Source: Thauera sp. JM12B12 | GTDB lineage: Bacteria; Pseudomonadota; Gammaproteobacteria; Burkholderiales; Rhodocyclaceae | Assembly (NCBI RefSeq): GCF_039614725.1 | Contig: NZ_CP154859.1 | Location: forward strand, 3,410,001-3,474,000 | Reading direction: 5' to 3' | Length of the DNA: 64,000 nucleotides | Shown: in pieces, positions 37,648 through 50,200 of the stretch | How positions within the stretch are numbered: the first letter of the stretch is position 1 | How the letters are laid out: every line of letters starts with the position of its first letter | Position numbers and translations under genes: made by a program | The notes under the pieces: generated by a model | Seen by the model: the letters and a program-made list of their open reading frames with translations, nothing else | Database searches by the model: none | What the model was told of the DNA's origin: nothing

Positions 37648-40600
37648 TCATCGGGCGCCAGGTTTCACCCGGTACCAGGCGGCGTACAGCGCGGGCAGGA
37701 AGAGCATGGTGAGCACGGTGGCCACCGTCAGCCCGCCCATGATCGCCACCGCCATCGGTCCGAAGAAGGTGCTGCGCGACAGCGGCACCATGGCCAGGAT
37801 CGCCGCGGCCGCGGTGAGCATGATCGGGCGGAAGCGGCGCACCGCGGACTCGACGATCGCCTCCCACTGCGTGCGCCCGGCCTCGACGTCCTGGCGGATC
37901 TGGTCCACCAGGATCACCGCGTTGCGCATGATCATCCCCGACAGCGCGATCGTGCCGAGCATGGCGACGAAGCCGAAGGGCTTGCCGAAGGCGAGCAGGA
38001 AGGCGGTGACGCCGATCATGCCGAGCGGCGCGGTGAGCACCACCATCACCGTGCGCGAGAAGCTCTTCAGCTGCAGCATCAGCACGGTGAGCACGGTGAG
38101 GATGAACACCGGCATGCCGGCCCCCACGGAGGTGCTGCCCTTGGCGCTCTCCTCCACCGCGCCGCCGACATCGAGACGATAGCCGAGCGGCAGCCCGGCA
38201 CCGATGCGCGCCATCTCGCCGGCGAGCTGCCCGACCACCACCGCCGGCTGCGTGCCGTCGTAGAGCGTGGCGCGCACGGTCACCGTCGGGATGCGGTTGC
38301 GCCGCCAGATCACGCCCGGCTCGAAATCGTGCTCCAGGCGCGCCACCTGCCCCAGCGGCACGCTGCGCCCGCCCGCCACCGGCAGGGCCAGATCGGCGAG
38401 CAGCGACAGGTGCGCACGCTCCGACCCGGCGCCGCGCAACACCACGCCGATGGTCTCGGTGCCCTCGCGGAACTGGGTCACCGTCATGCCCTGCAAGGAA
38501 GTCGCGAGCAGGTTGGAGATGTCCTGGGACGACACGCCGAGCAGGCGCGCCTTGTCCTGGTCGATCGCCAGACGCACGACCTTCGACGGCTCCTCCCAGT
38601 CCAGGTGGACGTTGGACAGGTGCGGATTGCCGCGCAAGGCCGCGGCGACCGCATGCGCGTGGCGGCGCAGCTCGTCGAAGTCCGGCCCGCTCACCCGGTA
38701 CTGCACCGGGAAACCCACCGGTGGTCCGTTCTCGAGGCGGTTGACGATGCCATGCAGCGGCCACGGCTCGGCGCGAAAGAGCTCGATCAGCTTCGCGCGC
38801 AGCGCCTCGCGCTCGGCCAGCCCGGTGGTGAGGATCACGAGCTGCGCGAAGTTGGTCTGCGGCAGCTGCTGGTCGAGCGGCAGGTAGAAGCGCGGGCTGC
38901 CGCTGCCCACCCAGGCGACGTAGTTGTCGATGCCCTCCTGGTCGCGCAGGAAGGCCTCGACCCGCTTCACCGCCGCCTCCGTGGCCTGGTGCGACACGCC
39001 CTCGGCCAGGCGCAGGTCGACCAGCAGCTCGGGCCGCGTCGAATCGGGGAAGAACTGCTGCGGGACGAAGCGCACGAACACGAACAGCGAGCCGGCGAAG
39101 ATCGCCACCGTGAGCACGATCACCGTCCACCGGAAGCGCACGCAGGCATCGACCAGCGCGCGCAGGCGGTTGTAGAAGGGCGTGTGATAGATGGCGAACT
39201 CGTCATGCTGCTCGCGGGCATGGATGTCGCGCTCCGCCATGCGCCGCCCGAGCGCCGGCCAGACGCGGCCGACCAGCCGCGCCAGCACCGACGGCTCGCC
39301 GGCACGCCTGCTGAAGTCGGGCAGCAGGTAGTAGCCGAGATAGGGTACGAAGATCACCGCCGCCACCCACGACACCAGCAGCGCGGTCACCGTGACCTGG
39401 AAGATCGAGCGCGTGAATTCGCCCACCGAGGACGCCGCCAGCGCCACCGGCAGGAAGCCCGCCGCGGTGACCAGGGTGCCGGACAGCATCGGCATCGCGG
39501 TCGATGTCCACGCGTAGCTCGCCGCGCGCACCCGGCCCCAGCCCTGCTCCATCTTGCTCGCCATCATCTCGACCGCGATGATCGCGTCGTCCACCAGCAG
39601 GCCGAGCGCGATGATCAGCGCGCCGAGCGAGATCTTGTGCAGGCCGATGTCGAACAGGTGCATGAACATGAAGGTGATCGCCAGCACCACCGGAATGATC
39701 ACGAGCACCACGATGCCGGTGCGAAAACCCAGCGACAGCAGGCTCACCGCCATCACGATCAGCACCGCTTCGGCGAGCACCTTGACGAACTCGTCGACCG
39801 CCCGCGTGACCGCGCGTGGCTGGTCGGCCACCCGCTCCAGGCGGATGCCGGCGGGGAGCTGGGCGACGATCTTGTCCACCGCCTCGTCCAGATGGCGGCC
39901 GAGGGCGACGATGTCGCCGCCGGCGCGCATCGACACGCCGATGCCGAGCGCCTCCTGACCCATGTAGCGCAGGCGCTCGGCGGGCGGGTCGGCGTAGCCG
40001 CGGCGCACCTCGGCCACGTCGCCGAGGCGGAAGCTGCGCCCGCCGGCGCGGATCACGGTGGCGCGGATGGCGTCGAGATCCGCGAACTGCCCGCTCGGGC
40101 GCAGCCAGATGCGGTCCTCCGCGGTCTCGAAGAAGCCGGCGCCGGTCTCCGCGTTCTGCCCGGCGAGCGCACCGACGATGTCGTCCAGGCGCAGACCGAA
40201 GGTCGCGAGCTTGGTGTTGGAGAGTTCGATGTAGACCCGCTGCGGCTGTTCGGCGAAGAACCCGACCTTGGCGACGTCCTTCACCCGCAGCAGCTCGCTG
40301 CGGACCGCCTCGGCGTGGCGCTTGAGCTCGGCGTGGCTCACGCCCTCCCCAAGCAGCGCGAACAGGTTGCCGTAGGTGTCCCCGAACTCGTCGTTGAAGT
40401 AGGGGCCGCGCACGCCCGTGGGGAAGGTGTGGGCGATGTCGCCGATCTTCTTGCGCACCTGGTACCAGATGGCGGGGATGTCGCGCGACGGCGTGTTGTC
40501 CTTGACGAGGAAGAACACCATCGCCTCGCCGGGCTTGGAGTAGCTGCGGATCACGTCGGCCTGGGCGATCTCCTGCAGCTTCTTCTCGATCCTGTCGGTG

Positions 40601-40827
40601 ACCTGCTGCTCGACCTCGCGCGCGCTGGCGCCCGGCCATTCGGCACGCACCACCATGACCTTGAAGGTGAACGGCGGATCCTCGGACTGGCCGAGGCGGG
40701 TGTAGGCGAAGATGCCGATGAGCGTGCTGACGACGAGGAAATACAGCACCAGCGAGCGGTGGCGCAGGCCCCACTCGGACAGGTTGAAGCGGCTTCGCCC
40801 GATCGGCGCCTCGTCCGGGTGCGTCAT
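37648..40827 (-). CDS. RND-family efflux permease
   Basis: A 1059-residue inner-membrane proton/substrate antiporter of the AcrB superfamily. Twelve TM segments are split by two large periplasmic loops. TM4 carries the proton-relay pair in LGLLVDDAIIAVEMM. The TM10 region reads ALSGMIMRNAVILVDQI, with Arg where AcrB has Lys940, as in a subgroup of RND pumps. N-terminal FNLSEWGLRHRSLVLYFL and VVRAEWPGASAREVEQQVTD fit the multidrug (HAE) rather than the metal (HME) branch. Translated with its adaptor (4-nt overlap). No outer-membrane factor is adjacent. Confidence 0.93.
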   Translation of the reverse strand: MTHPDEAPIGRSRFNLSEWGLRHRSLVLYFLVVSTLIGIFAYTRLGQSEDPPFTFKVMVVRAEWPGASAREVEQQVTDRIEKKLQEIAQADVIRSYSKPGEAMVFFLVKDNTPSRDIPAIWYQVRKKIGDIAHTFPTGVRGPYFNDEFGDTYGNLFALLGEGVSHAELKRHAEAVRSELLRVKDVAKVGFFAEQPQRVYIELSNTKLATFGLRLDDIVGALAGQNAETGAGFFETAEDRIWLRPSGQFADLDAIRATVIRAGGRSFRLGDVAEVRRGYADPPAERLRYMGQEALGIGVSMRAGGDIVALGRHLDEAVDKIVAQLPAGIRLERVADQPRAVTRAVDEFVKVLAEAVLIVMAVSLLSLGFRTGIVVLVIIPVVLAITFMFMHLFDIGLHKISLGALIIALGLLVDDAIIAVEMMASKMEQGWGRVRAASYAWTSTAMPMLSGTLVTAAGFLPVALAASSVGEFTRSIFQVTVTALLVSWVAAVIFVPYLGYYLLPDFSRRAGEPSVLARLVGRVWPALGRRMAERDIHAREQHDEFAIYHTPFYNRLRALVDACVRFRWTVIVLTVAIFAGSLFVFVRFVPQQFFPDSTRPELLVDLRLAEGVSHQATEAAVKRVEAFLRDQEGIDNYVAWVGSGSPRFYLPLDQQLPQTNFAQLVILTTGLAEREALRAKLIELFRAEPWPLHGIVNRLENGPPVGFPVQYRVSGPDFDELRRHAHAVAAALRGNPHLSNVHLDWEEPSKVVRLAIDQDKARLLGVSSQDISNLLATSLQGMTVTQFREGTETIGVVLRGAGSERAHLSLLADLALPVAGGRSVPLGQVARLEHDFEPGVIWRRNRIPTVTVRATLYDGTQPAVVVGQLAGEMARIGAGLPLGYRLDVGGAVEESAKGSTSVGAGMPVFILTVLTVLMLQLKSFSRTVMVVLTAPLGMIGVTAFLLAFGKPFGFVAMLGTIALSGMIMRNAVILVDQIRQDVEAGRTQWEAIVESAVRRFRPIMLTAAAAILAMVPLSRSTFFGPMAVAIMGGLTVATVLTMLFLPALYAAWYRVKPGAR

Positions 40828-41933
40828 CGCGCGACGTCCAGCATCACCGGCGCGCCCTCCTCGACCGCACGCACGGTCTCGCCCGCGACCAGCGTATGCA
40901 CGCCCGCGAGCACCAGGCGCGTACCGGGGGGAAGATCGGGCCGCAGCAAGGCGCCGTCCTCCCGCCATGCCAGCACGCCGACCGCGAGCGGGCGCACGGT
41001 GTCATCCGCCGTGACCACCCACACCGTGCCGCCCCCCGGCTTGTCGGCGGCGCGGGTCACGGCGGCCAGCGGCACCCGCACGCCATGCTCGGCCGTCGCG
41101 GGCGCGGCGAGCGCCACGCTGGCGGTGGCCCCGAGCGCCAGACCGGCGTCGGCCTCGGGCACTGCGACGCGCAGCGCGTAGGTGCGCGTGACCGGATCGG
41201 CGGCGGGCGCGACCTCGCGAACGCGACCGGCGTATTCGCGCTCGGGCGCCGCCCAGGTGCGAACGCGCGCCGCCATGCCGGGCTGGAGGTCCGCGGCGCG
41301 GCCCTCGGGCACATGGATCAGGACCTCGCGCTCGTCGGGTCGGGCGAGCCGGAACACCGGCTGGCCGGCGGCGAGGACCTGTCCGGGCTCGGCGAGCACG
41401 GCGGTCACCACGCCGGCGGCCGGCGCCTCGAGGCGGGTGTAGCCGGCTTGATTGGCGGCAGTCTCAGCCTGCGCGCGCGCCTGGCGCAGTCGTGCCTGTG
41501 CCGCCTGCAGCGCCGTGCGCCGGGCATCCAGGAGCGAGGAGGACACGAACTTGCGCGCGGCCAGCTCCTCGGCGCGGTCGTATTCGGTGCGCGCCAGCGC
41601 CAGGTCGGCCTCGGCCGCGGCGAGTGCCGCCTGTGCAGCGTCCGCCGCGAGGCGCGCATCGGCGGCGTCGAGGAGCGCCAGCACGGCACCCGGGACGACC
41701 TCGGCGCCGACGTCCACCTTGCGGGCGACAAGCTTGCCGCCGATGCGAAAGCCGAGGTCGGACTCGATGCGGGAGCGGACCTCGCCGCTGTAGACCCGCT
41801 CGGCGGGCGCCACCGCCTCTGCCACGGTGCGCACCAGCACGGCACGCGGCGGCGGCACCTCGGGCGCGGGGGCGGAACAGGACACGAGCACGCTGGCACT
41901 TGCCAGCATGACAAGGACGTTACGGATGGGCAT
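40824..41933 (-). CDS. RND efflux periplasmic adaptor (membrane-fusion lipoprotein)
   Basis: A 369-residue HlyD/AcrA-type adaptor. The leader MPIRNVLVMLASASVLVSC gives a lipobox with Cys19. Then follow the barrel-sandwich start GEVRSRIESDLGFRIGGKLV, an alpha-hairpin rich in Ala and Arg (residues about 95-165), YTRLEAPAAGVVTAVLAEPGQ, and the beta-barrel and membrane-proximal domains. It bridges the adjacent RND permease to an outer-membrane channel. The ATG at 41933 was chosen for the best signal peptide. Confidence 0.92.
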   Translation of the reverse strand: MPIRNVLVMLASASVLVSCSAPAPEVPPPRAVLVRTVAEAVAPAERVYSGEVRSRIESDLGFRIGGKLVARKVDVGAEVVPGAVLALLDAADARLAADAAQAALAAAEADLALARTEYDRAEELAARKFVSSSLLDARRTALQAAQARLRQARAQAETAANQAGYTRLEAPAAGVVTAVLAEPGQVLAAGQPVFRLARPDEREVLIHVPEGRAADLQPGMAARVRTWAAPEREYAGRVREVAPAADPVTRTYALRVAVPEADAGLALGATASVALAAPATAEHGVRVPLAAVTRAADKPGGGTVWVVTADDTVRPLAVGVLAWREDGALLRPDLPPGTRLVLAGVHTLVAGETVRAVEEGAPVMLDVAR

Positions 41934-42045
41934 CGGGTAGCTCGCAAGGGGCGGTCGCATCGACTGCAACCAGTGTCGCGCTGGAAGGGCGCTAGTGTAG
42001 CGCCTCGCCGCCCCGCCCGAACGCGCCCGACCGATGCGCCCCCGG

Positions 42046-43914
42046 TCAGCGCGACTCGAGCAGCAGCCGGCCGTTGCTCGGCTGGATGGGCCGCCCGTTG
42101 CGCGGATAGAGGCGCGCGAACACCGCCAGCTGGTCATCGGCGATGGGCAGCGGCTGCTTCATGACCACCCACAACACGTCCTCGGTGCACGGGGGCGTGG
42201 GCAGCGAACCGGTATAGAGGAAATGCCCGGGATCGGCCGGCACCAGCCTGGCGAGGTCGATCACGGCGTCGGGCGTGTACGCCCGGCCGCGGTCGAGCGG
42301 AAGGTTGTTCCACAAGGTCTGCAGCACCGGGTGCGCCTCACCGCCCGCGGCCAGCAGCACCGACAGGATCACCCGCTTGCCCTCGGCATTGCTGTGCTCG
42401 AGGTAGAGCGCCATGTCGTGCGCCATGCCGCCCACGCGGTCCTGCGAGGGGCGGTGCAGGGTGAAGCGTTCGAGCGCATAGCGCTCGCCGCGGACGACGA
42501 TGCCCATGCTCTCGCCCACGTCGACCTGCAAGGTGTTGCCGGTATCGCGGATGCGGAAACCGCTGCGCCCGTAATGGAAGCGGACGGGCTCGAGATCCAC
42601 CGCGATGCCGTCGCGCAGATCGATCGGCGACTGCCGCGTCCCTTCGCCGCACAGGCGCCACTCGGGACGCAGCCTGCCCCAGTTCTGCGGACCGGTTTCG
42701 CCGTCGTAGCTCCAGCCGGCGGCGCTCGGCGGCATCGTGGCCGCGGGCATCTGCGCTGCCACCGGTGCGGCCGCCGGGGCGGGGGCCGGCCTGGGCGTCG
42801 AGCTTGGAGTCGGGGCTGGGGTCGGGGCTGGGGTCGGGGTCGGCCTCGGCGGTTTACGTTCGGCGTCCGGCGCCCTGCGCACCGGCGTCGTGCGCGGACG
42901 TGGCTCCTCGGCCGGCGCGGCCTGGGCGAGCCGTTGCGCGGGCTTGGGGGCGGCGCTCGGCGCGGGCGCGGGACGCTCCGCCGCCCGCGGCGGCGTGCGC
43001 ACCGGAGCGGCGGGCTTGCCCGCCGGCGCGGCGGCAGGCACCGGTTTGGGCGCTTCGGCGGCCGGCGCGGGCGGCGGCGGACTCGGGGGCGCATCGGCCT
43101 TGGCCGCGAGTCCGGGCAGGGGCGGCAGGATCGACTTGCGCGGCGGCGTCGGCTCGCCCGCCGGCGCGCCACCGGGCAGGAATTTGGCCGGGATCTCCAC
43201 ATGGGTCTCGAACGGCGGCGCGGTCGAGGGCGCAGCAGCAGAGGTCTCGCCGGCGCGCACGAGCGCGGGCGGTGTTGCCGGATCGGGACGCGCCGCAGCC
43301 AGGGGCGGCGCTGCGCTCACCGTACCCGCCTGCGCGCGCGGTGACGCCGGCGGCTCGGCGCGCGCGACCTTCGCCGGCGGCATCGGCGTGGCGGCAGGGG
43401 TCGGCGCTGCGATCGCGGAGGGGCTTGCGGGCGCGGGGGGCTGGGCGGGTGCGCCAGCGGCGCCCGCCGGCGCAGAGGCCAGGCGCGCCGCCTCGCTCGC
43501 GAGTTTTTGCAGATCGGCGGCCGAGGGCGGATCGCAGACCTCCCGCCACATGCGCTCGTCGACCGAGTTCCGTGCCACCGTGAGCGGGCTCTGGTCGGGC
43601 ACCGGCTCCTCGCGGACGATATTGTCCTCGGCATCCACATAGACGCGCTTGATGGTGACGAAGCTGCGGTTGCGGCAGTCGTAGCGATTGAGGGCCTTGA
43701 TCATCGCGTAGCCCGAGGCCTTGGCCTCATCCGAGGTCAGCACCACGCGCCCCCAGGAGATCTTGGTGCCGGCGTCCGAGGACAGGATGCTGCTGCGGTC
43801 TATCTCGACGCGCCGGTTGCGATCGCTCAGGACCAGTTGCCAGTCGGCGGCGAACGCAACGGCGCCGGTCTGGGCGAGCAGCAGGGCGACAAGGAGCGGG
43901 CGAAGGAGCGGCAT
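42046..43914 (-). CDS. Secreted protein with degenerate alpha-carbonic-anhydrase domain
   Basis: A 622-residue exported protein. Signal peptide 1-22 (ends AVAFA). Residues 24-130 form an N-terminal domain (WQLVLSDRNRRVEIDRSSI ... DCRNRSFVTIKRVYVD) of a surface-exposed beta type. Residues about 145-395 are a Pro/Ala-rich linker. The C-terminal 220 residues are an alpha-carbonic anhydrase fold (QSPIDLRDG, TLQVDVGESMG, GSLPTPPCTEDVLWVV, NGRPIQPSNGR). The zinc site is broken: the usual QFHFHTPSE reads RFTLHRPSQ (first His to Thr485, His487 kept), and EAHLVH reads ALYLEH (His to Tyr504). Catalysis is unlikely; a binding role is inferred. Confidence 0.87.
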   Translation of the reverse strand: MPLLRPLLVALLLAQTGAVAFAADWQLVLSDRNRRVEIDRSSILSSDAGTKISWGRVVLTSDEAKASGYAMIKALNRYDCRNRSFVTIKRVYVDAEDNIVREEPVPDQSPLTVARNSVDERMWREVCDPPSAADLQKLASEAARLASAPAGAAGAPAQPPAPASPSAIAAPTPAATPMPPAKVARAEPPASPRAQAGTVSAAPPLAAARPDPATPPALVRAGETSAAAPSTAPPFETHVEIPAKFLPGGAPAGEPTPPRKSILPPLPGLAAKADAPPSPPPPAPAAEAPKPVPAAAPAGKPAAPVRTPPRAAERPAPAPSAAPKPAQRLAQAAPAEEPRPRTTPVRRAPDAERKPPRPTPTPAPTPAPTPSSTPRPAPAPAAAPVAAQMPAATMPPSAAGWSYDGETGPQNWGRLRPEWRLCGEGTRQSPIDLRDGIAVDLEPVRFHYGRSGFRIRDTGNTLQVDVGESMGIVVRGERYALERFTLHRPSQDRVGGMAHDMALYLEHSNAEGKRVILSVLLAAGGEAHPVLQTLWNNLPLDRGRAYTPDAVIDLARLVPADPGHFLYTGSLPTPPCTEDVLWVVMKQPLPIADDQLAVFARLYPRNGRPIQPSNGRLLLESR

Positions 43915-43977
43915 GAGCGTTGGCCAATCGAAGGTTCCACCATGCTAATCGACCTCGGCGCGCAGATCTTGAGCACC

Positions 43978-44006
43978 TTGCCACGACCGGGGGCATCCAG
44001 TATCTT
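43978..44006 (+). promoter_or_regulatory. thiD-thiC promoter
   Basis: TTGCCA (43978-43983), 17-bp spacer, TATCTT (44001-44006). This puts the start of transcription at about 44012, just before the TPP riboswitch. Confidence 0.65.
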
Positions 44007-44013
44007 CCCTGAC

Positions 44014-44096
44014 TCTCGTTGGGGGTGCCCGCCGCGCACGGGCTGAGAAACACCCTTGGAACCTGATCCGGCTCGCACCGGCGTAGGGAAACGTAA
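44014..44096 (+). promoter_or_regulatory. TPP (THI-box) riboswitch
   Basis: Contains the conserved THI elements in order: GGGGTGCCC, GGGCTGAGA, ACACCCTTGGAACCTGATC and CACCGGCGTAGGGAA. It ends four nucleotides before the thiD ATG, so the Shine-Dalgarno region (AGGGAAACG) is part of the aptamer. This implies TPP-dependent blocking of translation initiation rather than a separate terminator. Confidence 0.96.
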
Positions 44097-44099
44097 GTC

Positions 44100-44996
44100 A
44101 TGAGTCTGTCCGCATCACCCGCTGCTGCCGCAGGCAGCGCGTCGGCCGCTTCTTCGACGCATTCGTCCCGCATCCCGAACGTCGTCTCCATCGCTGGCGT
44201 CGACCCGTCCGGCGGTGCCGGCGTGTTCGCCGACCTCAAGGCCTTCTCCGCGCTCGGCGCCTACGGCTGCGGCGTGGTCGCCGCGCTCACCGCGCAGAAC
44301 ACCCGGGCGGTCACCGGCGTGCATGTACCGCCGACGGACTTCCTGCGCCTGCAGATCGACACCCTGTTCGCCGACGTCGCCATCCACGCCACCAAGATCG
44401 GCATGCTCGGCAGCGCCGAGGTCACCACCACCGTCGCCGACCGCCTCGCGCACTGGAAGGCGGCCAACGTGGTGCTCGACCCGGTCATGGTCGCCAAGAG
44501 CGGCGACAGCCTGCTGGCAAGGAGTGCGATCGCCGCGCTGCGTGAAGCGCTGTTCCCCCAGGCCTTCCTGATCACCCCCAACCTGCCCGAGGCGGGCGTG
44601 CTGCTCGAGCAGCGCGCGCCCGACACGGTCAAGGAGATGTACCGCGCCACCGAGCGCCTGCGCGAGCTGCTGCCGCTGTCCTCCGAGCGCTGGGTGCTGC
44701 TCAAGGGCGGCCACCTGCCCGGCAACGAGCTGGTCGATCTGCTGTTCGACGGCGACCGCATGGTCGAACTGCCCGCGCAGCGCATCGAGACCAAGAACAC
44801 CCACGGCACCGGCTGCACGCTCAGCTCGGCGATCGCCGCGCTGCTGCCGCAGGCCGAAGGCCAGTTTCGCCCGGTCGAGGCCGCGGTGCGCCACGCCCGC
44901 CAGTGGCTGCTGGGCGCGATCGCCCATGCGGGCGAGCTCGCGGTCGGCAGCGGGCACGGACCGGTGCATCACTTCCACGCGCTGTGGAAGCGGTGA
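44100..44996 (+). CDS. thiD: Hydroxymethylpyrimidine/phosphomethylpyrimidine kinase ThiD
   Basis: Phosphorylates HMP and HMP-P in thiamine synthesis. The 298-residue ribokinase-fold protein has SIAGVDPSGGAGVFADLKAF, ALTAQNTRAV, KIGMLGSAEV, LDPVMVAKSGDSLL, LITPNLPEAGVLL and the anion-hole motif NTHGTGCTLSSAIAA. An Ala/Ser-rich extension of about 25 residues precedes the core; a later start is possible. Directly downstream of the TPP riboswitch and upstream of thiC, which makes its substrate HMP-P. Confidence 0.96.
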   Translation: MSLSASPAAAAGSASAASSTHSSRIPNVVSIAGVDPSGGAGVFADLKAFSALGAYGCGVVAALTAQNTRAVTGVHVPPTDFLRLQIDTLFADVAIHATKIGMLGSAEVTTTVADRLAHWKAANVVLDPVMVAKSGDSLLARSAIAALREALFPQAFLITPNLPEAGVLLEQRAPDTVKEMYRATERLRELLPLSSERWVLLKGGHLPGNELVDLLFDGDRMVELPAQRIETKNTHGTGCTLSSAIAALLPQAEGQFRPVEAAVRHARQWLLGAIAHAGELAVGSGHGPVHHFHALWKR

Positions 44997-47123
<2,127 letters not shown>

Positions 47124-47148
47124 TGGCCTGCGCCAGCGCTTGAGCATC

Positions 47149-47178
47149 GACGGGCCGCACATGCGGCCCGTCTGCTTT
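47149..47178 (+). terminator. Rho-independent terminator after thiC
   Basis: Ten-bp stem GACGGGCCGC / GCGGCCCGTC with a 4-nt loop, followed by TGCTTTTG, 25 nt after the thiC stop codon. Confidence 0.85.
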
Positions 47179-47265
47179 TGCCGAGCATCAGGCGCCAGCG
47201 CGCGCATCCGGCGTGTAAACTGACGGGTTTTCCGCTCGCGCCCGCCTCGGGCCTGTCTCTTGCCC

Positions 47266-50200
47266 ATGACCCCGCTCGACCGTTTCACCCAGGATGACCT
47301 GATCGCCCAGCTCGGCATGGAGACCGTGGCCAAGGGGCTGGGCTATCTGAGCCGGGTGAGCGCACTGGCGGCCGATGGCAGCGAGGTGTCGGCTCTGGTC
47401 AAGGGCCGCCAGCGCACGCCCTACGACGTGTTCGCGAACGTCATCGAGGAGGAGGATCGCCGAGCGCTGGTCAGCTCGTGCACCTGCCCGATGGGCTACG
47501 ACTGCAAGCACGTGGCTGCGATGATGCTGGTCTGGCTGCACCAGCGCGGCCGCCCCGACCGCCCGCGCGAGCAGGTACGGGCCTGGGTCGAGGGCTTCAG
47601 GCTGTTCGCCCGCACGCTCGGCAGCGGAGCGACCGACAAGTCCAGGGCAAGCAAGACGCTGCACGCGCTGCACTACGTCATCGAGCCCGACGCCTACAGC
47701 AGCGACCACCGCGTCGTCTGCTACAAGGTGCGCCTCGACCAGCACGGACAGATCCGCCAGCACGAGCGCTGGAGCAACATCGAGCGCGCGCTGCAGGCCC
47801 CGCCCGCCTTCGTCGAGGACGATGACCACGAGATCCTGCGCCTGCTGTGGGCGCACCGCCCGCGCGGCCGCCCGCTGCTCAACGAAGGCGTGATGCTCGA
47901 AGGCAAGCACAGCGCCGAGCTGATGGCGGCCCTGCTCGCCAGCGGCCGCACGCACTACGAGGGCCTCGCCCACCCGGTGCTCGGGGCCGGTGAACCGCGC
48001 GCGGGCACGCCGGACTGGGTGCTCACCGCCGACGGCCTGCGCGCGCCGGTGCTCAAGCTCGAGCCCGCCGCCGATCACGTCCTGCCGCTGCTGCCGCCCT
48101 GGTACGTGGACAGCGCCACGGCGACCGCCGGCCCAGTCACGCTAGAGGTCCCGGCCGAACTGGTGCAGCGCATGCTGTGGCTGCCGCCGCTCACCCAGAC
48201 CGAATCCGAACTGGTCGCCGAAACGCTTGCCGACGTCGCCCCCGCCCTGCCCGTGCCGACCCTGCGCGGCGAGCCGCCGATCGAGCTCGGCGGCGTGCCG
48301 GTGCCGGTGCTGCGCCTGGAGTCGCGGCCGGTGCTGCAGGTGCGCTATCGCAGCTACGCCGCCTACGGCACCTACGTCCTCGATCTCGCGCTGCTCGCCT
48401 TCCGCTACGGGCCGCTGACCGTGGACGCCAGCGACGGCCGTCTCTTCCACCCCCTGCCCGACGGTCGCAGCGCCCGCCTCACCCGCGACGAGGCCACCGA
48501 GCGCGCCGCCGCGCAAAGGCTCGCTGCCGCCGGCTTCACCCGCATTCCGCCCGGCGCGGTGCAGGCGAGCTTCGGCCCCCTGCCCACCGACGCGCTCGGC
48601 CTGGCGAGCGAGACGGACTGGTCGGCCTTCATGGCGAGCACGGTGCCGACGCTGCGTGCCGAAGGCTGGGAAATCGCCTTCCCCACCGACTTCCGCCACA
48701 ACGCCATCGACATCGACGAGCTGATGCTCGACATCGAGGAGCACGAGGACGGCTGGCTGGGGCTATCGCCCGGCATCGAGGTGGACGGCAAGGCCCTGCC
48801 GCTGGCGCCGCTGCTCGCCGGCCTCTTTGCCCACGACCCGCGCTGGCTGTCGGGCCGGCTGGAGGACATCGACGACCACGAGGCGCTGATCCTCGAGGAC
48901 GAGACCCTCGGCCGCCTGCGCATCAGCGCCGGACGCGTGAAGCCGCTGGTGCGCGCGCTGGTCGACCTATTCGACCGCCCCGACCACGACTGGCGGCTGT
49001 CCAAGCTGGACGCCACCCGGCTCGCCGATCTCGACCTGCCCGGCCGCGGCCACGAGCTCGTCGCCCGGCTCGCCAGCCGCCTGCGCGACGCCGCCGGCAT
49101 CGCCGCGGTCGCGGCGCCGAAGGGCTTCCGCGCCGAGCTGCGTCCCTACCAGCTCGAGGGCCTGGCCTGGCTGCAGCACCTGGTGCGCCACGACCTCGCC
49201 GGCATCCTCGCCGACGACATGGGCCTCGGCAAGACCGCGCAGACGCTCGCCCACCTGCTCACCGAGAAGCACGCCGGCCGGCTGGACGTGCCAGCGCTGG
49301 TCATCCTGCCGACCTCGCTGGTGTTCAACTGGCAGACCGAGGCCGAGCGCTTCGCCCCCGACCTGAAGGTGTTGAACCTGCACGGCGCGGACCGTCATGC
49401 GCGCTTCGACGAGCTCGATGCGGGCGGCGCCGGCGGCGACAAGATCGACGTGGCGCTGACCACCTACCCCCTGCTCTGGCGCGATGCCGAACAGTTGCAG
49501 GCGCGCGAATGGAGCCTGCTGATCCTCGACGAGGCGCAAACGGTGAAGAACGCCGCCAGCAAGGGCGCGCAGGTGATCCGCCAGTTGAAGGCTCGCCACC
49601 GTCTTGGGCTCACCGGCACGCCGCTCGAGAACCACCTCGGCGAGCTGTGGGCGCAGTTCGACTTCCTGCTGCCGGGCTTCCTCGGCAGCCACAAGCAGTT
49701 CACCCAGACCTGGCGCACGCCGATCGAGAAGCACGGCGACAGCGACCGGCGCGACCTCCTTGCCGCCCGCCTGCGCCCCTTCATCCTGCGCCGGCGCAAG
49801 GAGGACGTCGCCACCGAGCTACCGCCCAAGACCATCATCGTGCGCAGCGTCGGCCTCGAGGGTGGCCAGCGCGACCTCTACGAGACGGTGCGCGCGGCGA
49901 TGGACGAGAAGGTGCGCGCCGAGATCGCGGGCAAGGGCTTCGCGCGCAGCCAGATCGTGATCCTGGACGCACTCCTGAAGCTGCGCCAGGTGTGCTGCGA
50001 CCCGCGCCTGCTGAAGTCGCCCGCGGCCGCGCGCGTCAAGGAGCGCGCCAAGCTCGACCTGCTGATGGACATGCTGCCCGAGCTCATCGACGAGGGCCGG
50101 CGCATCCTGGTGTTCTCGCAGTTCACCACCATGCTCGGCCTGATCGCCGCCGAACTCGACAAGGCGAAGATCGGCTGGGTGGCGCTGACCGGCGACACCC

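Noticed and set aside
37264..41181. 1305-residue plus-strand reading frame opposite the RND permease and adaptor
   Set aside because: Composition is His/Arg/Asp/Gln-rich without domains, and it is antisense to two genes with clear RND and adaptor motifs. Long antisense frames are common in DNA of this GC content.
44014..44096. Second riboswitch candidates elsewhere (before crcB, thiC, mrpAB)
   Set aside because: No fluoride aptamer motif was found upstream of crcB, no THI box upstream of thiC, and the mrp leader has only generic hairpins.
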